From: Hypomyces perniciosus
Taxonomy: Eukaryota; Ascomycota; Sordariomycetes; Hypocreales; Hypocreaceae
DNA length: 64,000 bases
NCBI GenBank assembly: GCA_008477525.1
Contig: SPDT01000006.1
Coordinates: forward strand, 1,701,501 to 1,765,500
Direction: 5' to 3'
The notes under the pieces were generated by a model, which had not been told where the DNA came from, made no database searches, and saw only the letters and a program-made list of their open reading frames with translations. The position numbers were made by a program, and so were the translations under genes. Shown one piece after another: positions 24,001 through 37,755 of the stretch. The number at the start of each line of letters is the position of its first letter. Position 1 is the stretch's first letter.

Positions 24001-25356
24001 ACGCCCTCCGCAAGGGACGTACTAATGAGATACAGCTCTCCTGGAGAGAGATCAACTGGGCATATCACTCAGGGAGCCAGGACATCCTTGTAGACTTTGT
24101 GTCCCGGCAGAACCATGGCAGTATGTTGTGGGAGCACGCACGTGAGAGCGGCATCTTCATGTGGCTATCTGACATTCAAAGCCTTGTGGGTACAGCCTGA
24201 AGTATCTGAGAAGTTGAGATGTCTGACACCCTACAGAAACACCAATTCGAGGTGATTGCGAGGAATGAGTACACTAATAGCAAGGAGAAAACCCCAGTGG
24301 ATTGCAGTCTCTTCTATCTAGCTCTCCGCAAGAAGACGGTGTTACAAGGCCTCTGGCGGATGGCAGGTGGGAATAAGGAGCAGACGGCTACCCAACGCTT
24401 GTTGGCAAACAATTTCGACGAGCCTAAGTGGCGGACAGCTGCCCTCAAGAATGCTTATGCGCTACTTAGCAAAAGGCGTTTTAGTGAGTATATCTAACCA
24501 GCACAAAATGATAGTTGCTCTCTAACGGACAGTAGAATACGCTGCTGCATTCTTCCTGTTGGCTGATCATCTCGAGGATGCTACTGAGATCTGTCTACGC
24601 CAGTTGAAGGATTTACAGTTAGCGATTGCTGTCAGCCGGGTCTACGAGGGGGATGATGGGCCGGTCTTGCGTAAGCTCTTACAGGAGGAGGTACTCCCCA
24701 TGGCAGCTCAAGATGGCAACCGATGGCTCGCCTCCTGGGCCTTCTGGATGCTGGGCCGAAAAGATATGGCTGTGAGAGCACTCATCGTAAGTAATGATTT
24801 GATTGGGGGAAGAGCATCACCAGAACATTAATCATCGTGGCAGACCCCCGTTTACACCCTCCTCGAAACGCCTTGTTCACCCGACTTTAAATCGCGTCTA
24901 TTCTTGACAGACGACCCTGCTCTTGTGGTTCTCTACTCTCAGCTCCGACAGCAAACTTTGCAAACGTTGCATGGAGCGTCCAAGGTATCGCCTAAAGTAG
25001 AATGGGAATTTGTGCTTCACAGCGCCAAGCTGTATGATCGAATGGGTTGCGATCTCCTCGGCCTTGATTTAGGTATGTATTGGAAAGCCTCACCGTACGG
25101 TATCGAACCATGAGCTGACGTCGTGTCAGTGCGGAACTGGGAGTTTCAGCAGTCGAGTATGGCAATGCTTGGGGGAGAGATGAATCCGCTGAAACTATTA
25201 AGACGGAGGAGCTCACTTGTTGTTAACGACCTCCCTCGATTGGAACTGCACGCGAAAGCTGTGCCTGAGCATGAGGGAACGAAGCGTTCTTTGGCAGCGC
25301 CTGCAATTTTCCACGAGCCTGACGCAGCATCATTGCTTGACAGCTTCGGCTTATAG
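21020..25356 (+). CDS. rav1: RAVE complex subunit Rav1 (V-ATPase assembly regulator)
   Basis: RAVE promotes reassembly of the V1 and Vo sectors of the vacuolar H+-ATPase. Eight exons: 21020-21100, 21159-21347, 21403-23697, 23748-24185, 24237-24483, 24536-24786, 24844-25072, 25130-25356; 1318 aa. N-terminal WD-type propeller (for example AFTILNGSRTLLQTIYDDED, ALSWGSSEELLVAG, VLYTFCLDGCVRVW) and the Rav1 C-terminal helical region (RRSMDENGARFMLF, WREINWAYHSGSQDILVDFV, WLASWAFWMLGRKDMAVRAL, YDRMGCDLLGLDLVRNWEF). The 50-nt intron 23698-23747 (GTGCGT...CTGAC...TGTAG) joins two frames that otherwise look shifted. Intron 21348-21402 has a weak donor, GTTCCC, but only this splice restores the conserved frame. 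The ATG at 21020 fits the family start; the frame is open to an ATG at 20906, so 38 extra residues cannot be excluded. The join 24483/24536 has an alternative acceptor one codon away. Confidence 0.9.
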
Positions 25357-26060
25357 GCATGTATATAAGGCGGCGTAAGGCGAGCACGTATTTGCGATGT
25401 GAGAGGGCATGTTGGGTACTTTGTTTCTGCTATTGATGGAGTTGACGATATATCACCGATGTTCCAGACCCCATCATAAACATGCTCACAGTATATCAAG
25501 TCTTTCGCAATCAAATTGCCCATGTCGCCATGATGCCCTCCCGAAAGAGTTCCAGTTCCTTATTCAATCAACCATCACAGAGGCCGTTCTGATTCTAATT
25601 CGTGCAATTCTCTGTAGAAATGCATACTACTCACATGGGTGTGCCACCAGGAAGACATCGTTATCCCCTTCTCCTAGACCAGTCTTCCAATGCGAAAGGC
25701 GCGATTAGTGGGGTAAAGAGGCAACAAAGGTACGAAGTACATGCATACCATCTAATAATACGAAGTACACCACCGGCATGCTGCTGCATCCCTCCTTTTC
25801 TCTCTCCTTTCTTTCTTTTTTCCTTCAGTTCACAGTCCTGTGAATGGTGGGGACATTGTAGTTATGTGGACCCGAGGGAGGTTTACTGAAGTTCTGCCAC
25901 ATTAGTCATCACCGATGTCATCATCGTCCAGGACGACGAGCTAGAAAACACCGAAGCTCCCAGAATTAATAATGTACCTAGGTAGTATCAACACTGCAAC
26001 ACAACATTGCAGAAATCCAGCTCACTGTTCATTGCCCAAATACCGCGGGCCTCAGCTGCA
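25357..26060. other. Intergenic region, rav1 to OPT transporter
   Basis: 700 bp between two plus-strand genes. Contains a strong pyrimidine tract at about 25795-25832 ending in CAG, which could be a core promoter tract or a 5'-UTR intron acceptor. No coding frame supported. Confidence 0.5.
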
Positions 26061-28579
26061 ATGGCAACTCCATCCCCTCCGGGACAGAGCTTCACGGTCC
26101 GCGGCGTGGCTGCTGGCCTAGCTGTCGGTACCGTGATATGCGCTGCCAATATGTATTTCGGGCTTCAGACTGGCTGGGTATCTATCATGTCTATGCCGGC
26201 TAGTCTCATGGGTTTTGCCATCTTCAAATTACTCCGACCTCACCTTCGCTTCCCTTTTACGCCCGTCGAGAATGTGCTGCTGCAGAGTGTTGCCTGTGGA
26301 ATGGCTATTATGCCACTTGGCTGTGGCTTCGTGGGCGTTGTCAGTAAATGGCCATCCACATGCTCAAGTTCCTTCGCCCTAACTATTTACAGATCCCAGC
26401 CATAAACTACCTGCTGGAACCCCATGAGCGTGGGCCGCTATCACTCAGCATGTGGCAGCTCATCATATGGTCCCTGGGACTTTGCTACTTTGGTGTTGTC
26501 TTTGCTGTACCGCTGTAAGTATAGACCCTGGTCGATGACTTTCCAGGTAAGCTAAGCATCTTGTGCCCCACGGTGTAGACGCCGGCAAGTCATTATAAAG
26601 GAACGGTTGAGATTCCCAAGTGGCTTCAGTACCGCTGTCCTCATCTCCGTTCTTCACGGTCAAGGTCGTAGATCTACGAAACAAGAACTGGATATGGCTG
26701 CCCAAGGTGGCTTTGCCAGCCTGGTTCCGCGAGAAGGTCCCCCCGAACCAGATATATCCAGCTCTGTCGTCGGTGACGAACGCGATGGCGAGGATGTGGA
26801 AGAGACGGATTGGGCATACAACATGAGGCTCCTGCTGGTATGTTTTATTGTCTCTGGCGTCTTGACTGTTTGCAACTACTTCTTCCCCATCTTGCGGGAT
26901 ATACCAATATTCGGTTCCTTTGCTGCCCAGACTTGGCTCTGGACGCTGAACCCCAGCTTGGCCTACGTCGGACAGGGCATCATTATGGGCACTGAGACAA
27001 CTCTGCACATGACTCTCGGCGCCGTTGTTGGCTGGGGTATCCTCAGCCCCTTGGCTAAATTGAAGGGCTGGGCTCCCGGACCTGTGGAAGATTGGGAGCA
27101 CGGCAGCAAGGGATGGATAGTTTGGGTATCGCTGGCTATCATGCTTGTAGATGCCGTTGTTAGCCTTGCCTATGTAGGCCTTCGCCCTCTTATTGACACC
27201 TATGCTGCAGATCTTCTAGTCTCCTTGGAAGACCGTATCAAACAGAGCAGGATCATGGCACTGCTTCCACGCACCTCCCACCGCTATTCCCTGCTTGCTG
27301 GCCAAGAAGAGGGTCAATACCTATCAACAGCTACCCTCGATGATCAGGCTTCGGAATGCTCAGACCCAGAGGAAGAGCAAGACGATGATGCCCCGAGTGA
27401 ACAGCAAATCAGCGACAGGCTGGTCGTATTCGGGTTGTTTGCATCTATTATCCTCTGCATTCTAACGATACATGTTGTGTTTGGGGATTTAGTGCCTCTT
27501 TACGCCACGGTCATTGCCGTTCTCATGGCTTTGGTGTTGAGCATCATGGGTGTCCGAGCTCTTGGAGAAACCGATCTCAACCCTGTGTCAGGTATCAGTA
27601 AATTGGCGCAGCTATTCTTCGCCTTCATCGTTCCCCAGACCAACACGTCCAGCGTTCTTATTAACCTGATTGCTGGTGCCGTCGTATGCCCTCCTTTCCT
27701 TTCTTCGCCCACTCCACGGGCTTGTGTGAACCGAGTTTATATAGCTAACTGCAGTGCAATATTTAGTCAGAGGCTGTAAGATGGGTCATGTCAATTTCGA
27801 AGTATCTCCCGTTACCGCGTCTAACTTTGGAAATAGGGCGCATTGCAAGCAGGTGACCTGATGCAAGACCTCAAGACGGGCCATCTTCTGGGAGCAGCAC
27901 CAAAGGCACAGTTTTGGGGGCAGGTCATCGGCGCCACCTTCGGCGCCGTGTTGAGCGCCTTCATATATCGTGTCTACACTACGTATGTACAATTCACATT
28001 TGGCGCCACACACGATTGAGTCGCTTCCCTAGTTGACTTGCTGATTACCCAATGGCAGAGTGTACGAGATTCCTGGAAAGCTCTTCCAAGTCCCGACCGC
28101 TTATGTCTGGATATTTACTGCCAGGCTCGTTACGGGGAAAGGGCTGCCGTACATGGCAAAAGAGTGGGCGATTGGAGCCGGTGCTCTCTTCACCTGCACA
28201 ACCCTGGCGAGGACATTGGCTGTCGGGAAAGCGTGGCGTTCTTGGATACCTGGAGGTATCGCCGTCGCCGTTGGTGAGTGACTCGAGTTTTGGAGACGAA
28301 GAGCAGGCTGGGTTGCGGAGACCATTGCTGATTCAACCATAGGCATGTACAATGTGCCATCATTCACCTTGACTCGGGCCGTTGGTGGCCTCGTTAGCTG
28401 GTATTGGATCAATGTCAGGAAACAGTCGAAGACGCCACTTATAATTCTTGCATCTGTACGACAGAACACTACCGTATGACAGGCAGACACTAACGTGTTA
28501 AAAGGGCTTCATCCTCGGCGAAGGTTTTCTGAGCATTGTGAACTTGCTATTGCAAGCACTCAAAGTGCCCCATTACTAG
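26061..28579 (+). CDS. OPT-superfamily oligopeptide/metal-chelate transporter
   Basis: Multi-pass membrane transporter of the OPT family, YGL114W-like branch. Eight exons: 26061-26339, 26393-26514, 26579-27683, 27767-27775, 27837-27982, 28059-28273, 28343-28455, 28505-28579; 687 aa. The N-terminus FTVRGVAAGLAVGTVICAAN and NMYFGLQTGWVSIMSMPASL is the family signature, and GALQAGDLMQDLKTGHLLGA the second conserved block. Exon 4 is only 9 nt (TCAGAGGCT, residues SEA), flanked by TTTAG and GTAAGA; without it three residues of the conserved block are missing. About a dozen hydrophobic segments are visible; an acidic cytosolic loop (SECSDPEEEQDDDAPSEQQ) lies in the middle. Its stop codon is only 70 bp from the stop codon of the PRMT3 gene on the other strand, so the transcripts almost certainly overlap. 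Substrate cannot be told from sequence. Confidence 0.88.
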
Positions 28580-28649
28580 AGTATTCGGAATCGTACGACG
28601 TCTTAATGGCCAATAGTGGCTTATATCAGTCCAAATGCTTTGTAATAGT

Positions 28650-30390
<1,741 letters not shown>

Positions 30391-30597
30391 GGCTTTTGCG
30401 CGACGATGGAGCTGGGTTTTTTTTCCTTTTGTGGGTTGGCAACTTTTTTTTCATCTTGAATTGCACAGGAGGTTTCTGCGTGGATGTGCATCGTGGTCAC
30501 GGATGCAATCTGGCGAGGCGCCATCCTTACCTACATATATCTTTGTATACGGTGTTTCAGCCCAGCGATATCGTTTACCCCAAAGACAACTCCCCCC

Positions 30598-33500
30598 TCA
30601 ATCAACCTCGTCGTCATCTTCGTCCTCGCTGTCACTGCTGCCATCTCCACCGTCATCCTCTCCATCGGACACAACTTCGTTGAGTTCTCGGAGACGGGCC
30701 TAGGGTAAGACCTCTCGTTAGCACTTTTCCCTCCATAACGGGGCTTTGGTCTGCATCATTGCCAACCTTGTACTTCGCCACTTTCTCCTCCAGATCCCCA
30801 AACACCATAAGAAGATCATCCAACTCAGATTGTGTTCCTTCCTTAGACTTGTTTGCGTGTGCCAAGGCTGTTTTTGTCTGATATTACTCTCAGCTATGTG
30901 ATCCCCAAATTTGCCACATCACTTACCTGTGCGCCCTCTGTGCGTGCTTGTTCGACCTCCTGATGGGTCTTGTTCAGCCGCTTCTCCAGCTCCCGAACCA
31001 TATCCTCAGCTTTCTTGGTCCGGGAGTTCTGCTCCGCCAGGACTTTTGCATGCTCACTCTGCAATGCCTGCAGTTCCTGTGCTTTCACATTGTTCGCCTG
31101 TCCAGCTGTGATTCAGCAACACATTACTATCGTCGATATTCACTGAAACCACGTACCTTTATCAAATCTACCTCTAGTCGGCTGATGGTTGCTCGTAAAT
31201 CCGCAACCTCTGCATCCGTTCGTCGTTGTATACGCTCTGCTTCTGCCTGGGCTGCCTTCTGTGCTTGAGTTATCTGACTTTGATGATGCTTATCCTTGAC
31301 ATTGAGCTGCTGTTGCAGTTGTGTAAGACGTTTCTCATAATCAGAGTCACGGGTTGTTTGATGATTATGTAGCTTTCTAGCGTGGGGTGGTCAGCTTTGC
31401 CCAAGATTCTCGTTCAGGGCAAAACAATACCGTAACTCTACTTCGTGAGAGCGCTGCATGTTCTCAAAGGCGGTCTTGAGTTTCGATAATTCTGCGGTTG
31501 CCCCTTCCCTTGATTGACGATGCGCTGTCTGCTCTTGGTCAAGTAGATTCTCCAACAATTTGTGTGCTACGTTGACATCATGGATTGTGCTGTCTTTTTC
31601 CTCTATCTGATTTCTCAGGGAATCCACAAGCTCCCTCGAGATGCCCTTCTCAATGCCATTGAAAACCACCGAGATCTCTATATCGGGCTTCCGATCAATA
31701 GCACGCACTGCACGGCTATAGTTATCCTTGAAGAAATCGACGAAATCACTGTCAAAGAAAAACGTCTGCTTGCTCTCCAGTTGAGGAGGTGAGCTTCTGC
31801 AGCATAGCCTCGAAATCGCGAACAAGTGGGTGACTGCGTAGTTTTGCTAGTCGATCTAGATAGCTTTCACGATCCAAGCGCGATGTTAAGATGGTGCTCA
31901 GTGTCGCTCGTGGTATGGGCGAATCTTTGGTTGAAAACTCGTATGCAAACCCAAGTAACATGGCGCACAATCCCTGTACAAGCTCGTCCCCAACATGACC
32001 GGGCTGCGAGATGACCTGTATGAGGCTCTGTACATTGCTTCCTTCAGCCAGAAGATCGTTGACAGCATCAAGATCCTCGAACAGCCAGCCAAGGAGCAGC
32101 ATCAAATATCCAACCAAAACACGTGTGTCATCACCGCGGCGTATCCTAGTGAGAAGATGAGCCATAATCGTCTGGATACTTGTTACCACTTCCTCGCCCA
32201 TGGAGGAGTCGCCTTCCGTGAGACCCCGGGCCATCTCCTTGGCTATGGGGTTATCGTAGAGTAAGTGAAAGGTAATAACGGCAGCAAACCAGTCACGATA
32301 GGGTTCACTGGGTGGTGCATCGGACAGCCTCAGAAGAACGGTCAAGACATTGGCGGACTCATCTCGTCCCGATTGGAACCCTTCAATAGCTCTGCTTAGA
32401 AAATGTGACCTGACTTCTGTGTGATTTGAGAAATAGGCTTTCAAACACTCGCATGCAGCGAACCGAAGGTCGAATGCCGACTGGTCATGTAGATTCAGAG
32501 TCAGATCAAGTAGTCCGTCAATGACATATGTCTTGGGGTAGCCATTGGCTTTGCTCGGTGGCGCCGTTCGTGATTCCAGAGGAGGGTAAACCATGAGCTG
32601 GGCAAAGCCTTCTTGGATGGTAGTGTTATTCCGAATCATATCACCACATGTGACTAAAGCCTATCCAAAATGTTATAATTATGACACAAACGCTTTAATG
32701 ACATGCAAGCAGGGCCTCCACACCTCGGCTTTGATTTGAAATTGAGCTTCATGACTGAATGCGAGCTGAACAACGAGATAACTGAGACCATGTTTCCAAA
32801 ATGCGCTTTGATTCTGGGTCGTCCCGATGGAGCCTGTCGGTAAGAATAATCGAATGACGGCCAGAAAGGCGTAAATATTGCGATTGCGCTGGGCTTGCGC
32901 CCAAGTGGCGAGGCTATCCTCCTGATCCTGGAGTTCAAGCAGGTGTCCTAACATATCTGCAAGCTTATTGATGCAACCCGATTCTCGGAAGAGAGATTGA
33001 TTCGACACGTTCCGCCGGAGCAGGTTTGCCAACAAGATTAGGCAATCCTCTACTGTCCTCCCGCCTTCAGACAGAGAACCATCGGCCAGAATGATTGTGA
33101 ATATCCTCTCAAACGCACTCTCGAATGCCACCAGCTTCTGGATCTCCACAGACGTTGGGCTTAATGAAATCAATAAACTTATGCCCTCATTTCGGATAGC
33201 CTCACGCTGGTCATTGAGGATTGCCACAAGGCGGCTTATGCCCAATGGTGCGGTAAAGATACACTCTTCAGTCCGGTCGGTTCGCGCTGAGAGAATGGCA
33301 CCGAGCAACTGTAAAGAGTACAGGCGAGAATAAAAGTCTGGTGATTCTAGGAGATCCAACAAAAGAGTAATATTCTCTTGTCGTTGTGTAAACTCGTCGG
33401 CCAGCCATAGAGCAATTTCGTCCGACGCTTCTGGACTCTGCGCGTTCGGGCTAAAGAGCATCAACAGCGTCTCAAGCACAACCTTAACTGTGTCAACATC

Positions 33501-33704
33501 TTCGCCATCATTAGCCAAGCTGCCAATGAGACTCCTGAGGGCTCCAGATGCCACCGAAGCCGGGAAGTCTTTGGCGAAGCTTCGCAAACCCAGTATAGCA
33601 GCGCGTCGATCTTCGAGAAGTGTCGCAGAGCCGAGGCGGCCGCTAAGAACAGTAATGGTGTCGCCAACGGATTGTTTCGCTGGCGTTCCGGAGATGGAGA
33701 ACAT
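30598..33704 (-). CDS. uso1: Uso1/p115 Golgi vesicle-tethering protein, with one apparent frameshift
   Basis: Long coiled-coil tether for ER-to-Golgi vesicles. Six exons on the minus strand: 33704-32724, 32660-31431, 31376-31157, 31097-30927, 30877-30767, 30699-30598; about 937 aa if one base is skipped. Exons 1-2 encode the armadillo-like head (LEDRRAAILGLRSFAKDFPA, YSRLYSLQLLGAILSARTDR, VLVGYLMLLLGWLFEDLDAV, EFSTKDSPIPRATLSTILTS). Inside exon 2 the zero frame ends ...DVFL then TGA at 31754-31752, while the +1 frame continues with FFDSDFVDFFKDNYSRAVRA exactly where family members continue. Downstream are coiled coil (RRTDAEVADLRATISRLEVD) and the conserved SELDDLLMVFGDLEEKVAKY followed by an acidic tail. 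No GT-AG intron of usable size removes the shift without deleting conserved head sequence. It may be a read error in a T-run, a real mutation, or a recoding site (CTT TGA C). Confidence 0.88.
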
Positions 33705-34324
33705 CTTGCCGTTGTTTCCGTGCCATTGAGTGAGGCACAGAGCTCTAGAATAATCGCATTGCTGTGACCGCCATATTTTAGGGAGCAAACTGTCAAGGAT
33801 GATAGGACACGTTCATAGTGTAGTACTATTTCGTGTACTGGTGCAAATAAGGTACTAAGGCGTAGGTACCTGGGTAGGTACCTGTACAGGTAGTATAGTA
33901 CTCCGTACTGGGCAGGTAGTACTCCGTAGTACTTTAGTACCTCTGTAGAAGTTGAGCATGAAAGATACCTCTCTCTAAACCCCGTTCACCTGGACTGAGA
34001 CCCCGTAAACCGGCGTAGTACTACTCCGTAATATACATACCCTTATAATTGCATAAGAAGGCACGAGTCCTGGCTCCCTCAGTCTCCAGCACTAATGCAG
34101 CAAGTCAAAGTTTAGGTTACGGGATCAACTGCTAACTTGATCAAAACACTGTTGTTACGGAGTGTATTCGAGCGCATTCTGGTGTATTGCTCAATTCTCC
34201 CCGTACCTTGTCACTGCCCATCATTCACCCAATACTCGCACTCCAGCCAGCCTTTTTCTGGCGCTGACTGCACACGAGATTCTAGGCCACCAGGGTCAGT
34301 GGCGATAAAGAAAACCACTTCGAA
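33705..34324. promoter_or_regulatory. Divergent promoter, uso1 / rat1
   Basis: 620 bp between divergent start codons. It contains three TACTCCGTA words (33899-33907, 33920-33928, 34022-34030), a near match TACGGAGTG at 34156-34164, and GGTACC/TAGTACC words around 33866-33950. The motif density resembles the sfi1-rav1 intergenic region. Confidence 0.5.
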
Positions 34325-37300
34325 ATGGGTATCCCCGCCGCTTTCCGATGGCTATCCAACAAGTACCCAAAAATCATTTCTCCGGTGATAGAGGATCGAC
34401 CGCTGGTAATGGAAGATGGCACCACAATACCCGTTGACACCACACAGCCCAATCCCAACGGAGAGGAGCTTGACAATCTATATCTTGACATGAACGGCAT
34501 CGTCCACCCTTGCTCCCATCCTGAGGACAGACCTGCACCGAAAGACGAAGAAGAGATGATGTTGGAGGTCTTCAACTACACCGATCGTGTCGTTAACATG
34601 GTACGGCCGCGCAAGATTCTGATGATTGCAGTTGGTATGTAACGTTCTATACCCCATGGATGTGTCTCTAGTTTGCTTGCTCCTTTTCTTTCTTTCTTTC
34701 TTCCGCTGACTGATTCCATCAGATGGTGTGGCACCTCGAGCCAAAATGAACCAGCAGAGATCCAGACGCTTTCGCTCAGCCCAAGAGGCCCAGGAGAAAG
34801 AAGCAGATAAACAAGAGCTCCTCGGGCTGCTGAAACGTCAAAATGGTGGTGTTTTTCCAGCTGAGAACTCGGAGATGATCGTCAAAAAGGCATTTGATTC
34901 CAATTCTATTACACCAGGCACTCCGTTTATGGATATACTCGCTGTGAGCTTACGATATTGGTGTCAGTACAAGTTGAACACCGATCCAGCTTGGGCAAGA
35001 CTCAAGATCATCATTTCCGATGCCACTGTTCCCGGTGAAGGTGAACACAAGATCATGTCCTTCGTCCGATCGCAACGTGCTTCTCCCAATTACGATCCCA
35101 ATACTCGTCATGTCATTTATGGACTAGATGCCGATCTCATCATGTTGGGCCTCGCTACACATGAACCTCACTTTCGAGTTTTGCGCGAAGACGTCTTCTT
35201 TCAGGATAGCAAAGCCAGGGCATGCAAGCTTTGTGGGCAGAAGGGTCATGAAGCGCGCAATTGTCGCGGTGAGGCAAGACAGAACGAGGGTACGACTGAC
35301 GAAAGGGAAAAGGACAGCCCCCCCGTTCTTAAGCCCTTCATATGGCTACATGTCTCCGTGCTCAGAGAGTATCTCGCCGCAGAGTTGGCCGTTCCAGGCT
35401 TGCCTTTTAAATTCGACCTGGAGCGGGCTCTTGATGACTGGATATTCATGTGTTGCTTTGTCGGCAATGACTTCTTACCACATCTGCCGGCTCTAGAAAT
35501 TCGGGAGCATGGTATCGACACCTTGACAGCAATTTGGCGAGATAATTTAGCATCAATGGGTGGATATGTGACCAAAGATGGACATATTGACTTGGAAAGG
35601 GCACAGTGCATTCTAGATGGACTTGCAAAACAGGAAAGCGCCATTTTCAAGCGCAGAAAGGAGCAAGAAGATCGCCGAGAAGCATCTGCTAAACGACGAA
35701 AGTTCCAGAATGATACTAACGTAAGAGCCGGGCCACATGGAGGGTCCATGAATAAGCAGAACGGCCATGCAGATCCTGCCAGAGGTTTACCACTCTACCC
35801 CATCGCCTCGTATCCAACAGAGCCTCCTCGTACTCTCACGCATGATTTGGTCGTCAATCGTGGTGCCGTACAGGAAGCGAACGTCGCCAACAAGAATGCG
35901 GCCAGTGTATTAAGAGATCGACTCCGAGGTGAACATGCATCAAACCCGCCGACCAGTGATGATGCAACACCAACCTCGACTCTCGGCAAAAGAAAGGCAA
36001 CGAACCTGGATGACACCACCAACTCTCCTTTGGGGGATCTGTCAAGGCCCAATAACCTGGCCAAGCCGGTAGATGGCCCAATTGATTCTGTTCGGCTGTG
36101 GGAAGATGGCTACGCGGATCGATACTATCAACAAAAGTTCCACAAAGACCCTCAAGACACTGCCTTTCGACACAAGGTAGCGCAAGCATACGTGGAGGGA
36201 CTCGCGTGGGTGTTGCTGTACTACTTCCAAGGATGTCCCTCGTGGGAGTGGTATTATCCATACCATTACGCCCCCTTTGCCGCTGATTTTAAAGATCTCG
36301 GGAAAATGGACATTGCCTTCGAAAAGGGAAAGATATCTAGGCCATTCGAACAGCTGATGAGTGTCTTGCCTGCAGCATCCCGACATGCACTTCCGGAAGT
36401 ATTTCACGAACTCATGACAAACAAGGATAGCGAGATCATCGACTTCTATCCAGAGGAATTTGAGATTGACCTGAATGGCAAAAAGATGGCATGGCAGGGG
36501 ATTGCTCTGCTACCATTCATTGACATGCCGCGATTGCTTAAAGCGGTCCAGCAGAAGTATCCTTTGTTAAGCCCTAAAGATGCAGCCCGGAACAGTGTCG
36601 GAAGAGATGTTCTGTTGTTGTCGGACAGCCACGAGAGCCTTTATGATGATATTCTAACGCATTTCTATTCGAAGAAGCAGGGCTGTTCAAAATTCAGTCT
36701 CAACCCCAAGGCCAGTGATGGTCTATCTGGGAAAGTTCAAAAGCAGGATGATTATGTTCCACATGGGGCACTCTGCTATCCTTTGGAGCGACGAGCTATG
36801 CCTGACATAGATTTCGATCGATCCGTTAGGTAATATTCCTCGGTGTTTGGTATCAATATAGACTCAACTAACAGCTGCAGTGTCTATTATGAGATGCCCC
36901 AAACATCCCAAACTCACAAATCAATGCTTTTACGAGGAGTACAGATGCCAACCCCAGCCTTGACACGAAGTGAAATCGAAGTCCTCCGTGGCAAGGCTAG
37001 TCGATCAGGGCGTAGTTACGGCGGTGTGCCTTTGGGACGAACTAATTACAACAGTGGCCGACGCGAACCAATTCACTATGGCCCTGGCGATGCACGAAGG
37101 CCATGGACGGGACGTAATTCAAATGACTATCCGCAATTGGATCAAGCCTTGCCTCCACATGCTGTCCCACCACCAGTTGCGTGGCAGCCCCCTCCTCCGG
37201 GAGCACCTGGATTTGGTATGGGAGTGCCACCTCCTCCTCCAGCCTATGTCCAGAATCAATGGTCACAGTCTGGAAATAGGGACGAACACACCAGGTATGG

Positions 37301-37373
37301 TAGGGGTGGTAACACTTCCAACATGCAGACTCCCTCTAATGGCGCCCACTGGAATAGCCGTGGTTACAGGTAA
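34325..37373 (+). CDS. rat1: Nuclear 5'-3' exoribonuclease Rat1/Xrn2 (Dhp1)
   Basis: Degrades RNA from the 5' end in the nucleus; torpedo factor for RNA polymerase II termination and rRNA/snoRNA processing. Three exons: 34325-34634, 34723-36829, 36881-37373; 969 aa. The N-terminus [18 protein letters not shown] and [17 protein letters not shown] are XRN landmarks, followed by the catalytic acidic stretches [18 protein letters not shown] and [19 protein letters not shown] and [16 protein letters not shown] zinc knuckle (C271, C274, H279, C284; [14 protein letters not shown]) distinguishes Rat1 from cytoplasmic Xrn1. The second conserved region contains [20 protein letters not shown]. The C-terminal tail is Arg/Gly/Pro-rich ([12 protein letters not shown]), disordered. 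Splice joins DRSV|SVYYEMP and MIAV|DGVAPR are phase-consistent. It converges on the CENP-A gene. Confidence 0.95.
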
Positions 37374-37755
37374 TAAAGAAAAGTTAGTTATGGTACACAG
37401 GGAGGGGTTATTCCACGCAGAAGACAGTTTGAATCATGTCCGTCGAACTAGATTAAACTAATGAGGTAGTCACCGCATTGTAATAGGACTGTGGCGTCAA
37501 CATGCAAGAGAGTCCCGGTATCAAACCATTATTGCCTACTTAGATATATGAACGTGAATATGAAGGATATGGCAGCCATCAGTGCAGGACTGGGGGGGGG
37601 CCTTACTTTGGTCAACAGAACTTGATAAGGCACATCAGCAAATTGGACAATACAGTATAAATGTTCCGAAGGCAAGCCTGATGCCATGTGTAGTTGAACG
37701 CCTGAACACCACGCCAAAGAAGAAGATTCCCAACACTCCTCGACAGTTCATTACA
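37374..37755. other. Convergent 3' intergenic region, rat1 / CENP-A
   Basis: 380 bp holding the two 3' UTRs, with a G8-G9 run near 37590-37599. A plus-strand open frame of 149 codons (37582-38031) crosses it but is antisense to the CENP-A exons and has no protein features. Confidence 0.55.

Noticed and set aside
31800..31860. Intron that would remove the uso1 frameshift
   Set aside because: The only GT-AG pairs available delete conserved head-domain residues (PLVRDFEAMLQKL) or are under 35 nt.
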